Assembly (NCBI RefSeq): GCF_023343835.1
Contig: NC_064437.1
Location: forward strand, 14,806,501 to 14,870,500
Reading direction: 5' to 3'
Origin: Lagopus muta
Lineage: Eukaryota; Chordata; Aves; Galliformes; Phasianidae
Length of the DNA stretch: 64,000 nt
Shown in pieces: positions 14,701-22,396 of the stretch. Within the stretch, counting starts at the first letter, position 1, and each line of letters opens with the position of its first letter. A program made the translations under genes and the position numbers. The notes under the pieces were generated by a model. The model did not search any database, had not been told where the DNA came from, and saw only the letters and a program-made list of their open reading frames with translations.

Positions 14701-16669
14701 CCAAGATTAACAATTGAAGGATCTGCTGCCACCTTTGTAAATTCAACCCTAACAGCAAAAAAAAAAAAATACACCTTAACATATCAGATAGAATTCTTTT
14801 TTCCTTTAAGAAAATTAGAACACAAAAGTATTTTGCTTTGCCAAATTCACAGTACTGGAAACAGTTTTTAGTAAAGTGCGTTCATGCTGAGAAATAGAGT
14901 CTGGGATAATGTTAAGTAACCACAGGAGTCAGAGAACCCAAAAAACAGTTAATTTATTCCCCACAGAATAACTGTTTTACCAGCAGAATGGTGCTCGTAT
15001 GCACACACACAAGCGTACAGTTTTTCTGCATAGAGGCAGAAGTGAAACAGTGCCCTCTTTGTAAAATGAAGTAGACCTGAATGAGAACAGGGATATCACA
15101 TGATTTAAAGGCTAGATTTTGTCAAGTGAAGGGTATCACTTAAACTACCCAGTCATCTCTGAGGATTGTAACTTCTTCTTTTTGTGACTTTAGGCAATGG
15201 ATTGCTAGAAGCTTTTTGTTAACTGTTTCCAGTACCCTGTCAGAAACTAAGCTTAAAATTCTTGAACAACTTTGTTTGTATGGATGTTTTTGGGTTTTTT
15301 TTGTTTGTTTGTTGTCTTTCACTCTTGTTAAGATGTAGGTAGTCAGGAAAGGGCAAAATGCAAAATTTACCCAGGAAAAAAGGAAAACAAGCATCACAGT
15401 TCAATCAAACAAAATTAAAAATGAATTGCTAACAAAAAAAGAAACCCCACCATCTGAGGCTGGATGACCAAAACAACATCGTGTTTGTATATATGCATAC
15501 TTACACATACACGTACATACATACAAACGTAAGCCCCAAGCTGTTTCCATTAACAAACAAAATCCCACCCTTACCAGTGATGATAATAGTGCTTTCTGAG
15601 CAATTTAATAACTAGCAAAAAGCATACTAAGAACTTAAATTACAAAGACAAGCGTGACGGCTTAAAAATAAAGTCAAATTCATTTGGTAAATAAGAAGTG
15701 AGTATTACTGAGATAATTATTCAACTCAATTAACATTTAAAATTGAAAGCTAGCTATTCTGCCACACCCAAGAGCTATACCTGTCTTAAGTGGTTTACTA
15801 GATGCACAGAAGCCTGTGCCTAATGTCTCATGCACAGAAATAATATTTAACAGAATTTGGTTCATTGCTTCTTCTTTTAAGCAGGTAACAAATAAATTTC
15901 AGCAGAGACAGCAAGAGCTGTGCACTTTCTTATTGGCAATAATTATCAACCTGGAAAGAAAATACATCAGCCAAAGGCCTTTTCTGAAATTAGCTGATGC
16001 TTTCCTTTTACTTACCACACATTGCTATCAAGGCCTTCAATTCGTCTTGTGTTTTTGTGTCTAAAGGCCATTGTCTGCAAGATCAAAATATACAGATAGG
16101 AGGGCTTTGTTAAGAAAGACAAAGTACTACATTGTTGGATCCTGCATGACAAACCCTCCTTCGTGCCTTCTGAAACATACCACTGCCAACTGAATTCAGT
16201 TCTTACTCAAAATTATAGACACGGTCTTTCATTAAAGCTTCTGTTAAAGCTTGAACACAGACTAAGAAGAAAATACATTAAAAGCCTCAGAAATCCCCAT
16301 TCATCACTATCTAAAACTGAATTGGCAGCAAGGACGGATGAGGAGCATCGTTTAGCTCAATAGCTTCAAAAAATGATCTAAAAATAAAAATTGGAATAAA
16401 TACATTCTTTGTTTTTTCTACGATACACTAATATCTTAACAGCTGGTTTTCTTTCATGCCCGATACAGCTTGGAAGTTTCTTTTTCAATGTAACTTTATT
16501 TGCCAATATGATGGTTAGCAAGAAAACAGGAAAGGTGGTTCATATTACAACACAAACACTTTAGAATGTGTCTTTTTGCTGTATATTAAGACCACTACTG
16601 AAGGTTTTAGGAAACTGCTCTAGAATAGACCTCACGGTTCTCCCTGTAAACTTTTTAATAATTCTGGCA

Positions 16670-16727
<58 letters not shown>

Positions 16728-19323
16728 AAAGAAGAAGAAAATTTGGGAAAAGAAAACCATCAAATTTATTTGTATGCACAAGCAACAAAGAAAATAATCA
16801 TAAAGCAGTGCATGTCCATTTCTGTCTGGAAATCAGCTTTACACTTGAAAAGCAATTCACATAGAAAATAAGACCCTTAGGGCCCCAAACACTACAGTTT
16901 CTTTGAGTCAGAATACTAATTTTAGTGACTTTTACCACTGTTTGGTATTATTCATTTATGAAGGATTCAAAAACCATACTCCAGCTACCATGCTTTGAGA
17001 AGGACTAAATACCTGAGTTGCATTACGTTTAAAGTTTCAACTTTGAAACGGTGGGATTGACTCACAGCTGTCTTTTCATGCAGGTATGTGTTTGTCCTCA
17101 ATCATTTTACAGTAATGAAGCTCCTACATGTGTAACAATTGGAAACATGGGAAAACAATTAATAAACTAACATATTTTGCTGCTCATTTGTTTTCTGCAT
17201 GGATCTAATTCTGACCTCATCTGTAAGAGACAATCATCCAAAGAACAACACATAGCAGGACATCTTTTGTTTATCCTCAGGCAGCAAACAGTAACTAGAC
17301 AGACATGCACCATAGTTAAGAGTGAGTTCTGACTGGGTGATCAGTGCTGCATCTATTAAAAACATGCAGTTTAGAGGATGAATCCAATTTTACAATGTTT
17401 GTCTTGGTAAATACGATTAATGTCTGCCAGTACTGTACAAATACCAATAATACAAGTTAAACTGAGCCCTTCTCCACATACACTTCCTTTTTTTTTATTC
17501 CTCTCCACATGCAGCACTACTACTCACACTATAACAAATAAGAAACATTCTTTGAAACTTTCCAGCTAAAAATGAGAATTCTGTACAGTGCCATGGGAAA
17601 TTTGTTCTATTGATCAGCTCCTCCTAAAATTGTCTCAATTCACTAAAAGTCTGTAAGACTGTAAGACTTTATCCTCAACTGTAACATAGATCTTAACTTC
17701 AGTAAGTAATTTCCCATAGCTAAAAATATGTAGGCAAGTAAAGTAAGCCTGTTACAGTCCACATACTACCTTAAGTTTAAACACTTAGTACTTCAGGTCT
17801 ACTTTTTTTTTTTGTGCCTTGAAAATAGCTTCAAAACAGAGCAACTAAACTTATACCAGTTTTCAGATGTTCAGCTTACAGTAGAGTTCACAATGCCAGC
17901 TACTTTGAGAAAGTGAACAAATAACACTTATAAATGATACCCTAAGGAGCATTCTTTCTTCTAAAAGGTCATGAGAACTCTGAAGGTTCCTTTTTAGTGT
18001 AGCCCAATTACATCACAGCTTGATAATCTTCAAGCCTTTTTTGCGTGCAGAGCGAGGACTGCCATGAATTTAAGATCAGTGTTAAACTAAGAGCCATGTC
18101 CTTATCAAGCTCTAACTCTAACCTCCTGCTTTCCCTAACACTGATTGCTTTAGATGGAAAGTCAAGTGCTGCTTGTATTTATCTTTTTTCATAATACAAA
18201 GAAACTTGTGAGCAAACTGAATGGCAATACTGTTTGTGTTTACTGCTTAATGACAGAAACACATATTTGTACATAATTAAATTGTGGAATTCAATGTCAA
18301 GAGCTGCAAATGAAGTCAAAATCTTAAGTAAATTCAAAAATAAAGACAGGATGACATTTCAACTTGTCTGACATTTCAATGTCAGTGTCTACTGACATTT
18401 CAATGTCAGTAAGAACATCCAGGTACTTTAAACAGAATAAAAATACAGCACAGGAAAAACTGACTTAAGCCAAATCTGACTTCCCAAGTGACTTATATGT
18501 GAAAACAAGCCTCTCATTTGAGCGAACTATGCTACAGTTATCTGTATAACAGCTTCAGCAGCTGTTCCATAGGATCTGACACATGCCTTGGTTGATCCAG
18601 CTTGCTAACTAGATGAACTGCTCTGTGACCTGGGAGCACAAATGACATGCCAGAGTTCTATACACAACACCAAGCTTAACCTCTAGGCACACACCACATC
18701 ACAATGCTTGTTTTCTCTTAAGCTGAAGTTAAATAATCTCAAATGCAGTTAAGCAGGGAAATTAAGGAGATTCTATAAAAAAATTAAGCTTGCAGTGCTT
18801 TTATATCCCTTGCTATTGCAGCATCAAAAAAATCACAACTATCCCTGCTGAATTAACAGAAAGCTGAGATACAAAGGAATTGACATACAGAAGTTCTGTG
18901 ATAAAGCTGGCAGGAATCACTCCTACATCTCAGGCTAATGCTCTAACAGTTAGGCAATCCTTTCAGCTACTACCTGTAGCACTGACCTTAAAAACTGAAA
19001 TGGTTATACAGAGCAATAAGTGCCAAATTCTGTTGTGTTCACGAGGTTAAATATTTAACTTGTTAGAAAACTTACTTTAGCCTTAATATTAAATGCTTGG
19101 GTCAAGGTAACTAGGAGCAAAGAAAATACAGCTGATGTGTATTTATTGGCAGCATTACAAAATCAGTGCCTCACTAAAACATTGCACAAAGTAGTTTTAT
19201 CGATGAAGTAGATTGAATACTTACATCAGAGGCTGAAAGCTTGATGGACCTAGTAAGTAAATTTGTTTGTAGATGGTACGTTCCAATGCCACGGCAACAG
19301 AGGCTTCGTGAAACAAAAAGCAT
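2670..19323 (-). CDS. KYAT3: Kynurenine--oxoglutarate transaminase 3 (kynurenine aminotransferase III / cysteine-S-conjugate beta-lyase 2), 13 coding exons
   Basis: KYAT3 is a PLP-dependent fold-type I aminotransferase. It converts kynurenine to kynurenic acid and can also cleave cysteine S-conjugates. Joining the exons listed below gives 453 residues, against 454 for the human protein, with every junction in phase and every intron GT-AG. Residues 1-33 form an Arg-rich leader of mitochondrial type, rich in hydroxylated residues and without acidic residues until its end. The core starts at the [10 protein letters not shown] motif. Visible family motifs are NLGQG (67-71), NTPHNP with the PLP-contacting Asn217, SDEVY with Asp245 and Tyr248, SAGKT with the Schiff-base Lys279, and Arg428 at the position expected to bind the substrate carboxylate. 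No frameshift or internal stop was seen. The family is recognised from remembered mammalian KYAT3. The closest alternative, KYAT1, is less likely because of the leader and the closer match to KYAT3. Confidence 0.95.
4200..4286 (-). CDS. KYAT3: KYAT3 coding exon with the substrate-carboxylate arginine
   Basis: Twenty-nine codons, [10 protein letters not shown]... to ...RFCFIK, covering residues 405-433. Acceptor TTCTTCAG and donor GTAAAT are both present. Arg428 in the IRFCF segment is the residue expected to bind the substrate alpha-carboxylate in this family. Confidence 0.94.
4491..4506. repeat. Poly(T) run, 16 bases, after a (TTG)n tract
   Basis: T homopolymer with a GTT/TTG repeat at about 4451-4467, in the KYAT3 intron between 4287 and 4714. 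Confidence 0.8.
4715..4788 (-). CDS. KYAT3: KYAT3 coding exon (small domain)
   Basis: A 74-base exon. With one base from the preceding exon it completes Asn380, then encodes [19 protein letters not shown] to ISSK. Acceptor CCTTAG, donor GTAAGA. The acidic linker and PYDY(R/K)FV match mammalian KYAT3. Confidence 0.93.
5179..5296. repeat. AT-rich inverted repeat with three AAGCTT sites, abutting a KYAT3 donor
   Basis: (AT)n runs punctuated by AAGCTT at 5195, 5219 and 5289. On the KYAT3 strand the intron begins GTAAGCTTAAAA, and TTTTAAGCTTA recurs about 90 bases on, exactly complementary over 11 bases and extended by AT repeats. Confidence 0.9.
5297..5483 (-). CDS. KYAT3: KYAT3 coding exon, residues 318-379
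   Basis: A 187-base exon encoding [18 protein letters not shown]... to ...[12 protein letters not shown] plus one base of the next codon. Acceptor CATTTCCAG. The donor GTAAGC at 5296 opens straight into an AT-rich inverted repeat at 5179-5296, which may fold over the splice site (see findings). The open frame upstream of the acceptor is intronic, so the exon start is set by the splice site and by phase. Confidence 0.94.
6105..6194 (-). CDS. KYAT3: KYAT3 coding exon, residues 288-317
   Basis: Thirty codons, [14 protein letters not shown]... to ...CPTPLQ, with acceptor CCCGTAG and donor GTATGT. It follows the PLP-lysine exon. LGWSIGP is diagnostic of the kynurenine aminotransferase/glutamine transaminase K group. 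It is too short to stand out as an open frame by itself. Confidence 0.93.
7040..7116 (-). CDS. KYAT3: KYAT3 catalytic exon with the PLP-binding lysine
   Basis: A 77-base exon that completes Ala262, then encodes [18 protein letters not shown] to TGWK. Lys279 in SAGKT forms the internal aldimine with pyridoxal phosphate. Acceptor TATGCAG, donor GTAAGG. Confidence 0.95.
7117..9828 (-). other. KYAT3: KYAT3 intron, about 2.7 kb
   Basis: AT-rich intron with no recognisable gene or repeat element beyond short A-rich tracts. Open frames inside it are short and unlike known proteins. Confidence 0.6.
9829..9949 (-). CDS. KYAT3: KYAT3 coding exon with the SDEVY motif
   Basis: A 121-base exon encoding [18 protein letters not shown], then [14 protein letters not shown] and GNKHTKI, plus one base. 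Asp245 pairs with the PLP pyridine nitrogen and Tyr248 lies close to the cofactor in this family. Acceptor TCCCAG, donor GTACTT. The ORF beyond 9949 is intronic read-through. Confidence 0.94.
10039..10161 (-). CDS. KYAT3: KYAT3 coding exon with the NTPHNP motif
   Basis: Forty-one codons, [16 protein letters not shown]... to ...NTPHNPIGK. Asn217 in HNP is the conserved PLP O3' contact. Acceptor TTCCAAG, donor GTAAGA. Confidence 0.94.
10162..11317 (-). other. KYAT3: KYAT3 intron, about 1.2 kb
   Basis: No gene is seen. Overlapping open frames on both strands at 10218-10467 have no protein family resemblance and are rejected. Confidence 0.6.
11318..11404 (-). CDS. KYAT3: KYAT3 coding exon, residues 152-180
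   Basis: Twenty-nine codons, [15 protein letters not shown] to FIPLRY. The [10 protein letters not shown] segment matches the family motif (human [10 protein letters not shown]). Its aromatic residue stacks near the cofactor. Acceptor TTTCAG, donor GTGAGT. It is too short to appear as an open frame of its own. Confidence 0.93.
11522..11546. repeat. (AAAT)n microsatellite
   Basis: About six AAAT units lie directly before the CR1 fragment, inside a KYAT3 intron. Confidence 0.85.
11560..12096 (+). mobile_element. CR1 LINE 3' fragment
   Basis: This is about 540 bases from the 3' end of a chicken-repeat-1 non-LTR retrotransposon, sense to the plus strand and antisense to KYAT3. The left part decodes to the end of the reverse transcriptase ORF ([19 protein letters not shown]-like, [10 protein letters not shown]). 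The right part is the typical 3' UTR with AAGCTGCCCAGAGAAGCTG, GGGCAGCCTGATCTAGTG and TTGGAACTAGATGATCTTT. It is 5'-truncated and carries small indels, so it is dead. The usual ATTCTRTG octamer tail is missing. Confidence 0.9.
12097..13295 (-). other. KYAT3: KYAT3 intron segment between the CR1 fragment and the next exon
   Basis: Holds A-rich sequence at 12420-12700 that includes a 24-base A run. A 143-codon plus-strand frame runs into that A tract. Its Lys/Asn-rich composition simply reflects the base composition, so it is not called as a gene. Confidence 0.6.
12668..12691. repeat. Poly(A) run, 24 bases
   Basis: Homopolymer at the end of an A-rich 280-base segment in a KYAT3 intron. No source gene could be recognised upstream. 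Confidence 0.8.
13296..13445 (-). CDS. KYAT3: KYAT3 coding exon, residues 102-151
   Basis: Fifty codons, [16 protein letters not shown]... to ...[22 protein letters not shown] is the cofactor-phosphate region of the large domain. Acceptor TTGAACAG, donor GTAAGT. The first codon GGG follows directly on ...YTRGF from the upstream exon, as in mammalian KYAT3. Confidence 0.94.
13446..14603 (-). other. KYAT3: KYAT3 intron, about 1.2 kb
   Basis: AT-rich intron without recognised elements. Short open frames on both strands show no family resemblance. Confidence 0.6.
14604..14748 (-). CDS. KYAT3: KYAT3 coding exon with NLGQG motif
   Basis: A 145-base exon. Its first base completes Trp53, then it encodes [18 protein letters not shown] and on to LNQYTRGF. 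The N-terminal arm with LGQG(L/F)PD is a family hallmark that lines the substrate pocket. Leu72 stands where the human enzyme has Phe. Acceptor TGCTGTTAG, donor GTAAGT. Confidence 0.94.
14749..16015 (-). other. KYAT3: KYAT3 intron, about 1.3 kb
   Basis: No gene seen. It includes a short run of TACA/TACG repeats near 15490-15530 and T-rich tracts near 15290-15310. Confidence 0.6.
16016..16074 (-). CDS. KYAT3: KYAT3 coding exon 2 with internal Met35
   Basis: A 59-base exon encoding [19 protein letters not shown] and two bases of Trp53. The ATG at 16071-16069 is residue 35, the position where a leaderless cytosolic form begins in mammals. Acceptor CTTGCAG, donor GTAAGT. If the upstream leader exon were skipped, translation could start here. 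Confidence 0.92.
16672..16725. repeat. Poly(A) run, 54 bases
   Basis: Fifty-four consecutive A, then a short AAG-rich tail. On the transcribed strand of KYAT3 it is a T54 tract about 600 bases upstream (5') of exon 2's acceptor. Its length is unusual for a bird genome and sequencing slippage could affect it. Confidence 0.9.
18352..18408. repeat. Tandem palindromic unit TGACATTTCAATGTCA
   Basis: TGACATTTCAATGTCA occurs at 18369-18384 and again at 18393-18408, 24 bases apart. A partial copy, TGACATTTCAAC, begins at 18352. Each full unit is a perfect 7-bp inverted repeat around a 2-base centre. It is intronic in KYAT3. Confidence 0.85.
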
Positions 19324-19325
19324 GC
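19225..19325 (-). CDS. KYAT3: KYAT3 first coding exon, mitochondrial leader
   Basis: The ATG at 19323-19321 lies two bases after the acceptor TTATACAG. The 33 codons begin [20 protein letters not shown] and end KLSASD, then donor GTAAGT. The human leader likewise starts MFLAQRSLCS. It has five basic residues (four Arg, one Lys) and only the terminal Asp as acidic, as expected for a mitochondrial presequence. It is too short to stand out as an open frame by itself. It is recognised from phase and from its N-terminal likeness to mammalian KYAT3. Confidence 0.87.
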
Positions 19326-22105
19326 CTGTATAACAAGTAAGTAATCTGAAAAAAACCCTTATATTGCCAGAACAAGTTTCCTAAACATCACCAAGCATTT
19401 TAAAATGATAAAACCTTCCCTTCCTGTCAGTGTTTTTCTTTCTTTGAAATCAATTCTAGTAAATTATTACCTTATCACATTCTATATGAATCAAGGATGA
19501 AACTGTAGCTGATAATTCAAGTTAAAATCTTTCTGGCTGTCATACAAAATGAAGGTTTCCTCTATTTGAGAGCAATAACCTTTCTATTTTTTTCCTTACA
19601 ATGAAAATTAAGACTTAAATGCAATTGAAAGTCTCTGTTAGAATTGTGAAAATGCATTTGTCTAATACAAATTGCTATCAGAGTTGACAATTTATACACA
19701 ATATAAAAAGGACCCAACATTAAAACCAGTCTCAATTTTCAGGTGTTTCAAATTCAGCATTCAGAAACTGAGATAACGGAAATGACCAGTCACACTGGAG
19801 TAGCAGGTCTATGCAATTTATGTAAAACTAAAGAGTTTTGCCTCAATGACTTGGGCAAACATTAAATATTTAGCATGGCTGAAAATAGCCAGAAAGGATG
19901 TTCTGCATGAAGTAACAGATTGTTCGCTGGCTGCAAAAAACAAGCCCTGTTAATCAATGACTGCAAAGAGACAAATGAGCAGATACCTCAGGTAGCTACT
20001 TCTAAGTTTGTTTAAACATATGCATCAGATGGCAATGTGAAAATGAACTGAATTTGTAAGAGAAAAACATAGGAGTTTTTCATTAGGAACAATGGACTTA
20101 TTCCCATAAAGCAGTGTTCCTTACACTGAAAATGTAAATAAAGACCAACTCCTTTTAAGGATGCCTCTTACAATACGTTTTAAAAGTATGTTATTTTGCC
20201 TTTTTCCAGTACTACAAACCCAGTCTTGGTTCTGAAATTAAGGTCCTTCTGACACGATACTGAGTTGTACCTAAGACAATTAGAATCTTGGGAATATCCA
20301 TAGAAGCCCATGGCATTTAGTGATCTGCAAAAATGTAATTCACTGATTTTCCTTTAAAAGCAGAAACAGTAGCAATGTCCTCAACTCTGGTGGCCAGAGG
20401 ACTAGAAAAAATACACAGCCATTAAACATTTCACATCAGTCAGCAGATACCCTGAGAGACACAAAAGAAATATATATGTTTAATAAGACCTGTAACTACA
20501 TTTAAAGTTACTTTAAATAATAGCACTTAGCATATTTGACATAAACTTTGGTAGCTACAAAGACAAAAAAGATCGTGAAGCCCTGCTGGTTGTGTGTAAC
20601 GTACGGATTCTATCTTATGTTGACTACAGCAACAGCACTACTCTCCCAGGGTGAGATGAGTGACAGAGATAACCTTACTTTTACAGCAAACAATTGCAGT
20701 AGTTATTGCACTGTGACAAACAGGCAAATCTTTACCTGGTCATTTTATACTGAGGAGTAGCAAGATGATATAAAAATTTTCCAAACTCAACATGCAAAGT
20801 TAACTTGCAACCTCAACAGAAACAAAAAAAAAAAGGAGTCTGTAAATATCAATAGCATTAGTGCCATGCTGCACTAAAGGGTAGTGTGATATTTGACAAG
20901 GCATTACTTGCTGTGAGGCAGTCATGCAAAACTATAGCATGGCATGAAGAGCAGCAGACCTGTATCACTGCAGTGTGGTCAATCTCTGAAGGTACATGAA
21001 AAACACCTGAAGTAAAAATTGATATCCACCTTTAATGACAGACAAGCGTAAACTGAAAGTTTTATGAGGAACAGAAGGGAAAAAAATATTTCTGGAATAC
21101 ATGGAAATAGTGGGGAAGAAAAAAAAAAAAAAAGAAAAAAAAGAAAAAAAAAAAACACAGCTTCAACAAGGAAAGTCAAGGTTTCAGTATGTAGTTCTGC
21201 TACACTGAAATACTTGTGATGCTTTTCCAGGAAATGCTCTTCCCTCATCTGCAACATGGAATGCTTACTCTTAAGCAAAATTTTAAGGAAATAAAAGCAA
21301 AGGCCTGCTACAGTCTCCAGATCTCAGAAAGAAAACATGACCTACTCTTCTTTCTCCATGCACACACACACATTCCCATTGTTACTGTATATAACACGTT
21401 AACACAGGCTCAAAAGAATTATTACTTTTAGAACCAGCACGCACTTAATAATTAGCTCTGTCTATGTTTTATAATGTCTGCTGGTAACTTTTTCTCATCC
21501 CAATAAAGTTTCTTCCAGTAAAGTTACAAAATGCTTCTGATGAACTCATTTCCTCCCTCCCTGTCCTCCTTTGAAACTACAGGCCAAACGCTGCTGTCCC
21601 TTTATATTTACCTTCAGCTATACCACCCCTATAAAATACACCCACTGTTATACTTCTGCTTAACACCTGTTGCATACAGAAACATAAAAGAATACGGTAT
21701 CTTGGGCAACCTTTATGAATTCTTTGAAAAACTGCATCATTGTACAGAGCCAGAGAAGGAAAGCGTCAGAGAAGAGAGGATGCCTCCTTACAGACTCCTC
21801 ACCTCAACACTTTTTCTGCCACACTGAAGCCATTCGTGACCGACCAGGCCAAGAGAACCGCTGCTGAAACTGCTGAACTGTGGGAGGCTGGGTATTTTAA
21901 CAAAGGCCACTGAAACTCAACAACTGCTGCACGCGACAACGTTTCGTCCCTCTCTTTTGCATATTTTGCAAAACGAAGATAACCGACCGCGCAGAAACAA
22001 ACTTCACCACGCAAACAGAGCAGAGGGATTAAAAGGGGCTTCGCCGATGGCTGCGGCGCTTAGTCATCTCACATTGCGCTTATCGTCACGCTGACACGCA
22101 CCTAC
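19326..22105 (-). other. KYAT3: KYAT3 first intron, about 2.8 kb
   Basis: Non-coding, between the 5' UTR exon and the leader exon. It contains the A-rich repeat at 21119-21155. No gene recognised. Confidence 0.5.
21119..21155. repeat. A-rich simple repeat
   Basis: Runs of 16, 8 and 11 A separated by single G. On the minus strand it is a long T-rich tract in KYAT3 intron 1. Confidence 0.85.
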
Positions 22106-22260
22106 CAATGCGTACTCTCAACGTGAAGCACCCCGAGCTCACAGCTGGAAAGGCGCCAACACACCGCCCGGCCAGCCGCCTCGGCCCCCGGCTGCGCAGA
22201 GGCGCAACGAGCCGCTCGGGGAGGGGCCTTCAGGCGTCCTCTCAGCCCTGAAGAAGAAGA
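22106..22260 (-). other. KYAT3: KYAT3 5' UTR exon 1 (predicted)
   Basis: On the minus strand, the sequence downstream of the ETS/GC-box cluster runs to a good donor, CATTG followed by GTAGGT, at 22105. Splicing to 19325 would place G at -3 of the KYAT3 start codon. The exon start is only an estimate. Other donors, such as GTGAGG near 21810, are possible. Confidence 0.4.
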
Positions 22261-22276
22261 AGCAGCAGCCTGCCGC

Positions 22277-22321
22277 ACTTCCGACGGTTCGGGACCCGCC
22301 CCCCGCAGAGGGCCAGCCAAT
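22277..22321 (-). promoter_or_regulatory. KYAT3: KYAT3 core promoter: CCAAT, GC box and ETS-like site
   Basis: Within 45 bases there is an NF-Y type CCAAT (22317-22321, inverted relative to KYAT3), a GC box CCGCCCCCC (22296-22304) and an ETS core ACTTCCG (22277-22283, CGGAAGT on the KYAT3 strand). There is no TATA box. Their order fits a housekeeping promoter firing leftward with initiation near 22.25 kb. Confidence 0.6.
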
Positions 22322-22356
22322 GGGCCAGCCAACCAACCAACCAACCAGCCAGCCAA

Positions 22357-22388
<32 letters not shown>

Positions 22389-22396
22389 CCAGCGCG
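22321..22396. repeat. (CCAR)n tetranucleotide microsatellite in the KYAT3 promoter
   Basis: About 18 units alternating CCAA and CCAG with a few GCCA variants lie immediately upstream of the KYAT3 CCAAT/GC box cluster. Such tracts often vary in length between individuals. Confidence 0.85.

Larger units (their letters stand above)
16075..19224 (-). other. KYAT3: KYAT3 intron, about 3.1 kb
   Basis: AT-rich intron with a 54-base A run (16672-16725) and a triplicated palindromic unit at 18352-18408. I saw no RBMX-like intronless reading frame, although a retrogene of that kind (RBMXL1) sits within the KYAT3 locus of mammals. Confidence 0.6.
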
